Shown: piece after piece, positions 35,511 to 43,325 of the stretch
Layout of the letters: every line of letters begins with the position of its first letter
Position numbering within the stretch: the first letter of the stretch is position 1
Source: Nitrospinaceae bacterium
GTDB taxonomy: Bacteria > Nitrospinota_A > UBA7883 > JAJDBK01
NCBI GenBank assembly: GCA_029261405.1
Contig: JAJDBK010000079.1
Location: 1 to 64,000, forward strand
Direction: 5' to 3'
DNA length: 64,000 nt
Made by a program: the position numbers and the translations under genes
Notes under the pieces: generated by a model
The model's input: only the letters and a program-made list of their open reading frames with translations
Told to the model about the DNA's origin: nothing
Database searches by the model: none

Positions 35511-36994
35511 TAATTCTGGCGCTCCTGTTCATCACATTCGGCCTGTTTCAACCAGAGTTTTCTTACGCCAACGAACCTGTCGGCAAGGAAATATACGACC
35601 GGCTATGCCTCGGTTGTCATGGCATGACAGGAAAAGGGGATGGCCCCGCCGCTTCTGTCCTGCGCCCGAAACCTCGAAACTTCAGGCTTGCCCGATACAA
35701 ATACACACAAACACAATATGGCAAACTTCCGCTGGACTCCGATATATACAAGGCGATAGCCGAGGGGTTACACGGCACAGCCATGCCGGGATGGAGTGAC
35801 ACTCTGAATCATGGGGAGATAGAAAGCCTGGTCGATTACATAAAGAGCTTCTCGAAAAAATTTGCCAAAGCGAAGGCAAAAGGGAGAGAACCTGCGCCGA
35901 TCCCCATCGGAACTCCTCCCCTCTTCAGTGTCAAGGTAATCGAAAAAGGACGAAAACTCTACAACGTCTACTGCAAAAAATGTCACGGCGGTACAGGTCG
36001 TGGCTCCGGCTCTTCGGCTGTGTCGTTAACCCACGACCTCGGCGACCGCATCTGGCCGCGAAACCTTACCGAAGGTTGGCTCTACCGTGGCGGCAACAGG
36101 TCGGAGGATATATTTCGCACAGTGGCCACAGGTATATCGGGAACCCCGATGCCGTCCCATGTCTCTTTTAACCCTGAAGACAAGAGCGCCCTGACTCTTA
36201 AAGACGCTTGGAACGTTACAGCGTTTGTCGATTCAATCATAACCAGAGAAGAGCCGAAGACAAGCGAGGTTCTCGTAGTGAAATTTACAAACGGTGTCGT
36301 CCCGAAAGATCCGACAGACCCGAAATGGAACATTATTTCACCCGGATATTTCCCATTGGCAGGACAGATCATCGAAGGTGAACGTTGGTTCAAAACAACG
36401 CTAAAGTCCGTTTACGCCAGAGCGTTTTATAATGAGAAGCGGATAGCGATTCTTCTGGAGTGGGACGATCCTACCGACAGCCCCCTTGAAAAAACACCGG
36501 AGAACTTCCCGCAAAACGAGCCGGACGCTATTGCAATCCAGTTTCCCGTAAAAATCCCGGAAGGAATGGAGAAACCGTATTTCCTCGGCGGAAGCGCTTC
36601 TCGCCCCGTAACAGTATGGAAGTGGTCCAGCGAATCAGAAGCGAAAATCCTCACCGGGAAAGGTATCCTGAGGAGTGAAAAAACCGATGGCATTATTTCG
36701 GTTAACCACGTTTATCATGAAGGCCGTCATAAGGCGCTCTTTTCAAGATCGCTTGGAGGTGACACACAAAACGGGATAACCTTTGTCCGGGACAGGTATA
36801 TACCAGTGGCATTCAACGGGTGGGACGGTAATAACGGTGAAAAAAACGAACAAAGAGCCGTAAGTGTATGGTACTGGCTGTTGCTTGAAGAACCGACAGG
36901 GGGAGCGTCGGTCTATTATATTCCAGCGCTGGCGGGGTTTGTCATGATCTTCTTTGAGTTATTGATTATCATAAAGACCAGAAATATCGGATAA
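35507..36994 (+). CDS. Dihaem cytochrome c fused to EB-dehydrogenase-like haem domain, module 1
   Basis: A 495-aa exported protein with three parts. Two cytochrome c domains carry CLGCH at residue 34 and CKKCH at 156. Residues of about 285-465 resemble the haem-binding gamma subunit of ethylbenzene dehydrogenase and nitrite oxidoreductase-type enzymes (EGERWFKTTLKSVYARAFYN, AIAIQFPVKI, WYWLLLEEP). A C-terminal membrane helix (YIPALAGFVMIFFELLIII) anchors it. The third domain would bind haem b. It ends the module-1 operon and overlaps the previous gene by 4 bp. It could be the entry point for electrons from a periplasmic donor. Homologue: 41778-43325. Confidence 0.85.
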   Translation: MIILALLFITFGLFQPEFSYANEPVGKEIYDRLCLGCHGMTGKGDGPAASVLRPKPRNFRLARYKYTQTQYGKLPLDSDIYKAIAEGLHGTAMPGWSDTLNHGEIESLVDYIKSFSKKFAKAKAKGREPAPIPIGTPPLFSVKVIEKGRKLYNVYCKKCHGGTGRGSGSSAVSLTHDLGDRIWPRNLTEGWLYRGGNRSEDIFRTVATGISGTPMPSHVSFNPEDKSALTLKDAWNVTAFVDSIITREEPKTSEVLVVKFTNGVVPKDPTDPKWNIISPGYFPLAGQIIEGERWFKTTLKSVYARAFYNEKRIAILLEWDDPTDSPLEKTPENFPQNEPDAIAIQFPVKIPEGMEKPYFLGGSASRPVTVWKWSSESEAKILTGKGILRSEKTDGIISVNHVYHEGRHKALFSRSLGGDTQNGITFVRDRYIPVAFNGWDGNNGEKNEQRAVSVWYWLLLEEPTGGASVYYIPALAGFVMIFFELLIIIKTRNIG

Positions 36995-37009
36995 AGGATG
37001 TATTCATAT

Positions 37010-37681
37010 ATGAGAACCAAACTGCTCATCGCTGTATCACTGACGTTTGTTCCTGTCTTCGCCTTCGCAAACGGAACGGTCACAGGCAAGATCAAAACTT
37101 CGGCAAACCATTCAAGCGTTTCGGTCGTCGTAACGAAAGATACGGCTGTATGCGGTGAGAGCGTTATAAGCGAGAAATTAATCGTGAATGAGTCAGGTGG
37201 CCTGAAAAACGCCGTAGTCATGATCGAAGGGGTGGGCGTGGCTAAACCTGGCGCGGTTTCCATCAATCAGGAGAAGTGCCGGTTTAATCCGCACGTTCTC
37301 GTTGTGGCGCCTGGAACTGAAGTTGCCGTAAACAATATGGACGAGACCACCCATAACTTCCACACATACGCGTTCGAGAACGAACCGGTCAACTTCAGTC
37401 AACCCGCAAGCCTGAAAACAAAAAAAGTAACAGGTGAAAATTTTGAGGAACCGGAAGTTGTGGAGGTGAAGTGTGACATACACGAGTGGATGAACGCCTG
37501 GATAGTTGTAAGCGAAACTTCGGCGGTGGCTGTGACCGGAGCGGACGGTTCGTTTACCATTAATGATATCCCACCCGGCTCGCACAAAATAAGGGTCTGG
37601 CACGAATTTCTAGGCGAAGTGGTAAAAGAGATCATCGTGAAAGATGGCATAACCACCTTCGATCTCACCTTGGGCGAATAA
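37010..37681 (+). CDS. Cupredoxin-like secreted protein, module 2
   Basis: A 223-aa exported protein (signal LLIAVSLTFVPVFAFANG). The copper-type ligands are in TTHNFHTYAF and EVKCDIHEWMNAW (C-x2-H-x2-M). A carboxypeptidase-regulatory-like domain follows (GADGSFTINDIPPGSHKIRVW). The ATG at 37010 has AGGA eight bases upstream; the ATG at 36998 has no spacing. It lies between module-1 and module-2 genes and reads with module 2. It is homologous to the divergent 31330-32070 protein, supporting membership in the same system. Confidence 0.72.
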   Translation: MRTKLLIAVSLTFVPVFAFANGTVTGKIKTSANHSSVSVVVTKDTAVCGESVISEKLIVNESGGLKNAVVMIEGVGVAKPGAVSINQEKCRFNPHVLVVAPGTEVAVNNMDETTHNFHTYAFENEPVNFSQPASLKTKKVTGENFEEPEVVEVKCDIHEWMNAWIVVSETSAVAVTGADGSFTINDIPPGSHKIRVWHEFLGEVVKEIIVKDGITTFDLTLGE

Positions 37682-37692
37682 GCCGACAGACC

Positions 37693-39786
37693 ATGAACCG
37701 GACCGGCCAGATTCTGGCTACCGCAATTTTTCTCTCCACTATCACTGCGGGGGTGGCGTTTAGCGCCGATGGAGACTACCAGACTTATATGGGGTTCTCC
37801 TCCCGGAATATCATATGGTTCGTCGCCCAGACACACCTCTATTTCGGCGCGTTCGTGCTGGGTGTGCCAATATTCGCCGTGATAATGGAATACGCCGGGT
37901 ACAGGAGAGGAGTTTTACAACTCGACGATCTGGCCTACGAGTTCACGGGCCTGCTGTCGGTCGCGTTCGCCTTCACATCCGCACTCGGCGGGCTGTTCCT
38001 GTTCGCTCTTGTTTACCTCTACCCGACATTCTTTTCATATATGCAAGGCGCCTTTACGGAGACCATGCTCCTCTACGCGCTCCTCTTTTTCGGCGAAACC
38101 TTTACGCTATATATCTACTACTACGGATGGCGCCGTTTTAGCTCCACAACCAAATGGCCCACATGGTCAAAATATTCGGGATACGCCATCGGAGGGGTTT
38201 TTGCCGTCACAGCCCTGTTATTCTTTCTTGGGGTGATAGGCGATCAACCATACCTGACGGGAGAGGTGAGGGCGTTCGTGGCGGCTCTATTGCTGTTGGC
38301 GGGAGGAAGTTTTCTACTGCTGACAAATAACAAGGGGATGCACATCTGGTTCGGCGTATGGCTCAACATTTTCGGAACACTCATCATGATGGTGGCAAAC
38401 TCGTGGGCCTCATACATGATGAGCCCCACAGGGTTTAATCCTGATACCGGCGTTTTTACAGGCTCTGTCATGGAGGCTTTTTTCAATCCACTCCTTGTGC
38501 CGCTGGGCGTTCATCGTATTCTCGGCAATATCGCGTTCGGTGGGTTTCTGGCGGGCGCGTATGCCGCAGTCAGGTTTATCGGCGCCGAAACTGACAAGGA
38601 ACGCGCCCACTACGACTGGATGGGTTATACCGCAAACCTCGTTGGGGTGGCCGGTCTTATACCGTTGCCTTTCGCCGGATATTATCTGGGGCGCGAGGTC
38701 TATTCGCACAGCGCAGTCATGGGCGCAAACATGATGGGGGGTGACTTCTCATTTACTTTCATACTGCAGGCTCTGCTCGTCGGATCGATCTTTCTGATCG
38801 CATGTTATTACCTGTGGACAGGCATGACGCGCATTCCGGGGGCCGAGCGGTATCGGGGTTGGGTAAAGTATCTCAATTCGTTTATTCTCATCGGATTCGC
38901 CATCTGGGTGACACCGCACAACATGCCCCTTGGCGGTGCGGAGGTAAGCGCCATGGGCGGCTCCCAATACCATCCAACGTTAAAATATCTGGGACTGATG
39001 CCAGCTAAAAACGCCGTGGTCAACCTGATTATCATATCAACATTCATAAGTTTCCTGCTCTACAGACGGGCCAACATGAAAGGCGTATCGTCCATTGTTA
39101 AACAGGGCGCCACGGCCCGGTTCGGCATTTTGCTCGCAACTCTGTTTTCGTTTCTGATAGTAGGCCAATACGCAATATACCTCCTTGCCCTCGATCCGCA
39201 GGAGCTAAACCTGACATCCGGCAAGGTTACTTATATTTTGCCCGTGGCGTGGCTTTTGCTGGCTACATGTGTAATGTTCGCAGTCACAGCATACCTATCC
39301 CTTATAGATAAAGGTAACCTGGGGCAATACCTGCTTATGGGATGGATCATAATAAGTGTCGTGGTTTTTCCCGGATACTTCGGGTTCATCGTTATGGAGA
39401 AGGCAAACCCGTTCTTGCGTAACATCGCTGTCGCCCAGTTCCTGCAACTTATCGGCGCTATCATTTTGGTATCTGTTATCGATCTGTTTTTATATGCGAA
39501 ATCAGAATCGACCGGATCGATCAGGTGGGGACGAATACCACTACGATCACAATACGCCCTGCTGACCTTATGTATCCTTGTCACACTCACTATGGGGCTT
39601 ATGGGTTATGTGCGGTCAGGATTAAGGACCGACTGGCATATCTACGGTGTTATGCGAGATATATCGGTTGACTCCGCGACCCCCACGAACTTTGACATGA
39701 CCCTCATGGTTTCAGTGACCACGCTGGTTTTTCTTTTCGCCATCGCCATAATTTTCTGGCTCTCCTCCATAGCGAAAAAAGGATAG
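37693..39786 (+). CDS. CydA-like bd-type oxidase subunit, module 2
   Basis: A 697-aa membrane protein, larger than its module-1 homologue by one or two extra helices after residue 160 and in the C-terminal third. A signal-like start (ATAIFLSTITAGVAFSA) precedes AQTHLYFGAFVLGVP with the His19 equivalent. FGETF matches Glu107; Glu99 is lost; the His186 position is Gly with a His four residues earlier (GVHRILGN). GRQPW is absent. AHYDWMGYTANL, PLPFAGYYLGRE and GYVRSGLRTDWHIY are shared with module 1. The late histidines in TPHN and YHPTLKY are conserved between copies and may be haem or metal ligands. No CydB is nearby. Confidence 0.85.
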   Translation: MNRTGQILATAIFLSTITAGVAFSADGDYQTYMGFSSRNIIWFVAQTHLYFGAFVLGVPIFAVIMEYAGYRRGVLQLDDLAYEFTGLLSVAFAFTSALGGLFLFALVYLYPTFFSYMQGAFTETMLLYALLFFGETFTLYIYYYGWRRFSSTTKWPTWSKYSGYAIGGVFAVTALLFFLGVIGDQPYLTGEVRAFVAALLLLAGGSFLLLTNNKGMHIWFGVWLNIFGTLIMMVANSWASYMMSPTGFNPDTGVFTGSVMEAFFNPLLVPLGVHRILGNIAFGGFLAGAYAAVRFIGAETDKERAHYDWMGYTANLVGVAGLIPLPFAGYYLGREVYSHSAVMGANMMGGDFSFTFILQALLVGSIFLIACYYLWTGMTRIPGAERYRGWVKYLNSFILIGFAIWVTPHNMPLGGAEVSAMGGSQYHPTLKYLGLMPAKNAVVNLIIISTFISFLLYRRANMKGVSSIVKQGATARFGILLATLFSFLIVGQYAIYLLALDPQELNLTSGKVTYILPVAWLLLATCVMFAVTAYLSLIDKGNLGQYLLMGWIIISVVVFPGYFGFIVMEKANPFLRNIAVAQFLQLIGAIILVSVIDLFLYAKSESTGSIRWGRIPLRSQYALLTLCILVTLTMGLMGYVRSGLRTDWHIYGVMRDISVDSATPTNFDMTLMVSVTTLVFLFAIAIIFWLSSIAKKG

Positions 39787-39791
39787 GGGAT

Positions 39792-40835
39792 ATGGTCAAG
39801 GCTCTGCTGAAAGTTTCCCTTTACCTCATAACCGTTCTCTCCTTGTTTATCTACGCAGGTTACGCCGTCACCGATATGACCGGAGGATTTGATCGAAAGG
39901 TTATCGTCGAGGGCGTTAACGCAAAAGCTGGTGAGCGTATTTTTTTTGGTAAAGGGAAATGCTCCACATGCCACTCTATCGGCGCCAAAGGAAGCGCCAT
40001 TAGATGTCCCAATCTTGGCATACAGGGCGAGAGTTTCACACAACCCATTGGAGAGAGAATCAAACAGCGGGCGGTGACCCGGTCCGAGCAGACCGGAAAA
40101 AAGTGGAAACCGGTCGATTACCTTTTTGAAGCTTTGTTCGATCCCGGCGCTTACATCGTGGAGGGTTACAAGAACGAGATGCCGATAGTCTATAAACCAC
40201 CCATATCGCTGTCGGCGGACGAAATCAAAGCGGTAATAATCTATCTGACCTCCATTGGTGGCGATATTGCATCCGACGAGATCGTGAACCCATCCGGTAT
40301 CGCCGGGGATATTATCGCGAACGTCGAATCGAACACTGATGAGGATACCAGCAAGCCGCTCCAGATTTATATAAATGGAGATGCGAAAAAGGGCAAAGAA
40401 CTTTTCTGGAACGTTAATGGCAACGCAGGTTGTGCGAAATGTCACTCCGTAGGTCAAATCGGAGGCAAGGTCGGTCCACCCTTGACCGATGTCGCAAGCG
40501 TTCGTGACCTGAAATTTATTATCGAGTCGATAGTCGCACCTTCGGCCTCCATAGCAAACGGTTATCAGTCGATCCTGATTCTCACAAAAACCGGAGAACG
40601 TATAACCGGAACCGTAAAGGCCGATACGGCTGAAAGCATTATTCTACGAACACCGGCAGGCGAAAGTCTTGTCATAGAAAAACAGGGGATAAAAAGATCA
40701 AAGCTCCTGAAAAAATCTATGATGCCGGATAACTTTGCCGAGATTCTGTCCGTAAAAGAGTTTTACGACATTCTGGCTTACGTTCAGACTTTGACAGATA
40801 ACACTCCTTCAAAAGGAGGCAAGTATGAAGAGTAA
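39792..40835 (+). CDS. Dihaem cytochrome c, module 2
   Basis: A 347-aa protein anchored or secreted through an N-terminal helix (ALLKVSLYLITVLSLFIYAG). Haem sites are CSTCH at residue 57 and CAKCH at 214. The second half resembles a haem-domain of the Pirellula-type c-family (GKELFWNVNGNAGCAKCH, SIANGYQSILILTKTGERITG). The segment SMMPDNFAEILS near the end holds a probable distal Met. It starts 5 bp after the oxidase gene and overlaps the next by 11 bp. It is the homologue of 33883-34746, with a longer second domain. Confidence 0.9.
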   Translation: MVKALLKVSLYLITVLSLFIYAGYAVTDMTGGFDRKVIVEGVNAKAGERIFFGKGKCSTCHSIGAKGSAIRCPNLGIQGESFTQPIGERIKQRAVTRSEQTGKKWKPVDYLFEALFDPGAYIVEGYKNEMPIVYKPPISLSADEIKAVIIYLTSIGGDIASDEIVNPSGIAGDIIANVESNTDEDTSKPLQIYINGDAKKGKELFWNVNGNAGCAKCHSVGQIGGKVGPPLTDVASVRDLKFIIESIVAPSASIANGYQSILILTKTGERITGTVKADTAESIILRTPAGESLVIEKQGIKRSKLLKKSMMPDNFAEILSVKEFYDILAYVQTLTDNTPSKGGKYEE

Positions 40836-41781
40836 GAAGACAGGGGGAGGCCAGTTCTGGTGGACAACAATAACTATCGGAATCGTACTGGCCCTGATCA
40901 AATATGGCATCCCGTGGTTATCACGATGGATAACAGGGTCCGACCTGCCGCTACCCGTGCCGGGAACTCTTTTTTTCTTCTACACAATCATCATTCTCGC
41001 CGGAACATTCGTATATATAAGCTCCGACGAAACGACCATTGTCAGTTTCCTCGCTCCCATAAAATCGGTCTTCAGGGGTGATTACGGAAAGTTATTCTTT
41101 TTTGTCGTAATGGCTGTTACACCTGTCGTTGCAGGTTATTTTGTCTTTGCGTGGGTAAAACCCGCTGTCGTCGCATCGGTGACATTAAGAATCCAGCACC
41201 CGTCATCGAACTTCCCAAAAAAGTATGAAGCCCTGAAAAATCCAATGAGGGAGCCGACAGACGCCCAGATCGACGAATTCATCGAACAGGCGAATAACAA
41301 CAGTGTCGAGTATTTCCCACAGGTCCACGATGAGGGTAAACAGTTTACCAACATACGCCATCTCCCTTTCGGGCCGGTGACAAAATTCCTCGCAAAACTC
41401 CATAGTGGAACTACGGACAGAGGGCTTGCACAGCTCGCGTTAATGGAAAAAAGGCTCTTTGAAGGACGCGCCCTCTACCAGATCAATTGCAGACCGTGCC
41501 ACGGAGTTTCAGGTGGCGGAGACGGGCCGATGGCTTACGGTTTTTCGTTACGCCCCATTAACTTTACCGACAGCGGGACCATAGATACGTTGGTCGAAGG
41601 TTATACATTCTGGCGCATAGAAAACGGAGGACCTTCTCTTCCACCCGAATCGACCCCCTGGGATTCGGCTATGCCAGTATGGAAACATGACCTTACCGAA
41701 ATTGAACGATGGACAATCATGTTGGCTGAATACGATATTGCCGGTGTTTCACCCCGTGAACCTGAGAAGGTAGCGAGGTGA
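40825..41781 (+). CDS. Membrane-anchored monohaem cytochrome c, module 2
   Basis: A 318-aa protein with three N-terminal membrane segments (about 12-32, 47-67, 85-107) and a periplasmic cytochrome c domain with CRPCH at residue 222. Between them is a 70-residue insert rich in charged and aromatic residues that the module-1 copy lacks. The distal Met is likely in DSAMPVWKHDLTEIERW. A GGAGG lies just before the ATG. Gene order matches module 1 exactly. Confidence 0.88.
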   Translation: MKSKKTGGGQFWWTTITIGIVLALIKYGIPWLSRWITGSDLPLPVPGTLFFFYTIIILAGTFVYISSDETTIVSFLAPIKSVFRGDYGKLFFFVVMAVTPVVAGYFVFAWVKPAVVASVTLRIQHPSSNFPKKYEALKNPMREPTDAQIDEFIEQANNNSVEYFPQVHDEGKQFTNIRHLPFGPVTKFLAKLHSGTTDRGLAQLALMEKRLFEGRALYQINCRPCHGVSGGGDGPMAYGFSLRPINFTDSGTIDTLVEGYTFWRIENGGPSLPPESTPWDSAMPVWKHDLTEIERWTIMLAEYDIAGVSPREPEKVAR

Positions 41782-43325
41782 GAATATTCATCGCTTCGAT
41801 TCTGGTTCTGGTTATCACATCGGTTATGGCGGTGGCGGGTAATACAAAACATGTAAAGACCGAAGAGCTACTTGAACTCGGCAAAAAAATCTACATACGG
41901 AACTGCTCGTTCTGCCACGGAATAAATGGAGGCGGAGATGGGCCGGTGGCAAAGTTTCTCAATCCTCGTCCACGAAATTTCAGATCAAACGTATTCAAGT
42001 TTCGCACTACAACCTCCGGCTCTCTACCCACCGATGAGGATCTTTTCAAAACCATCTCGCGCGGGATTCCCGGCACGGCCATGCAGTCGTTTGATTCCGC
42101 CACAAACAGACGGGGACTCACGGAAAATCAACGATGGGCGGTCATCTATCATATCCAGACCATGAGCGACGACCCCGATTATAACCTCTGGGTTTTCGAC
42201 GATGAATACGCCGCAAGTGACGATCCCGACGATAGAGCCGACTACCGTTACAACAAGGTTGTTGACATCAAATCGCCACCACCTTCGACCCGTGAGACCA
42301 TCACCAAAGGGAAAGAGGTTTATAAAAAAGCGCAATGCCACACCTGCCACGGAGTCGCTGGCAGAGGAAACGGCCCTTCAGCCTCAAAATTGAAAGACGA
42401 ATGGAAACTTCCTATCCTTCCGCGCGATCTGACTAAAGGATGGAGATACAAAGGTGGTAACGAAGTCGCCGATATATTCACCCGGTTCACCACAGGAATG
42501 AATGGAACGCCGATGCCATCCTACTCAAGTTCTATAGGTGAAGAAGATCGTTTTGCCCTGGCTCACTACGTCAAAAGTTTGCAGGAAAGCGTTACAAAAA
42601 AAAGAGTTCTTACAGCTTTGAGAGTTTCAGAAAAACTGCCAACCGATCCAGCCGACCTATTATGGAGTGGAGTCGAAGGTATCGATATCAGGTTGACTGG
42701 TAACGTCATTACAAAACCGCGCTGGCAGAATATCACCATCGACCTTGTGCGGATAAAGGCTGTTTTCACCGACGATGAGATTGCGTTCAGGCTGGAATGG
42801 AATGATCGTTTCCAAAACAGGGAGGATACTATGGCGCTCCAGTTTCCTGTCAAACAATCGGCAGGAGAAGAGAAACCGCATTTCCTTAACGGCGACGAAA
42901 ATCATCCGGTCAACCTCTGGATATGGAGAGCCGATAAGGACCTGGTTGCAGAACTCAACGCCACCGGTTATAAAAACCCCTTCATTACACAACAAGTAGA
43001 GTCGCAGAATGTAACAGGGGACGCGTCATTCATTGATGGTGTCTGGAGTGTCGTAATGAAACGCTCCCTCGTAACTGATGACAGAAACGATACGCAATTT
43101 AATACAGGTGGTTTTATACCGCTTGCACTGAATGGATGGGACGGCGCGAACGGCGATACGGGTACGATGAAATCGATTTCGTCATGGTACCTGCTTCGCC
43201 TGGAAAAACCGGCGCCACTCAAAGCATTCGGTATAGCCGCCTTGGCGGTATTGCTGGTGATTGCGCTGGAAGTTTATCTGACCCGCAGATGGCGAAGAGA
43301 CGTTACGATTCAAGATCGGGCGTAA
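41778..43325 (+). CDS. Dihaem cytochrome c fused to EB-dehydrogenase-like haem domain, module 2
   Basis: A 515-aa exported protein starting with a GTG that overlaps the previous stop. Haem c sites are CSFCH at residue 43 and CHTCH at 187. The EB_dh-like haem domain follows (about 300-485; ITIDLVRIKAVFTDDEIAF, MALQFPVKQS, SSWYLLRLEKP). A C-terminal helix (AFGIAALAVLLVIALEVYL) anchors it. Homologue of 35507-36994. It is the last gene of the module, and its end overlaps the convergent putA end by 23 bp. Confidence 0.85.
   Translation: MRIFIASILVLVITSVMAVAGNTKHVKTEELLELGKKIYIRNCSFCHGINGGGDGPVAKFLNPRPRNFRSNVFKFRTTTSGSLPTDEDLFKTISRGIPGTAMQSFDSATNRRGLTENQRWAVIYHIQTMSDDPDYNLWVFDDEYAASDDPDDRADYRYNKVVDIKSPPPSTRETITKGKEVYKKAQCHTCHGVAGRGNGPSASKLKDEWKLPILPRDLTKGWRYKGGNEVADIFTRFTTGMNGTPMPSYSSSIGEEDRFALAHYVKSLQESVTKKRVLTALRVSEKLPTDPADLLWSGVEGIDIRLTGNVITKPRWQNITIDLVRIKAVFTDDEIAFRLEWNDRFQNREDTMALQFPVKQSAGEEKPHFLNGDENHPVNLWIWRADKDLVAELNATGYKNPFITQQVESQNVTGDASFIDGVWSVVMKRSLVTDDRNDTQFNTGGFIPLALNGWDGANGDTGTMKSISSWYLLRLEKPAPLKAFGIAALAVLLVIALEVYLTRRWRRDVTIQDRA

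Noticed and set aside
31330-43325. A standard cytochrome bd quinol oxidase operon
   Set aside because: No CydB, CydX or CydCD genes are present and key CydA residues differ.
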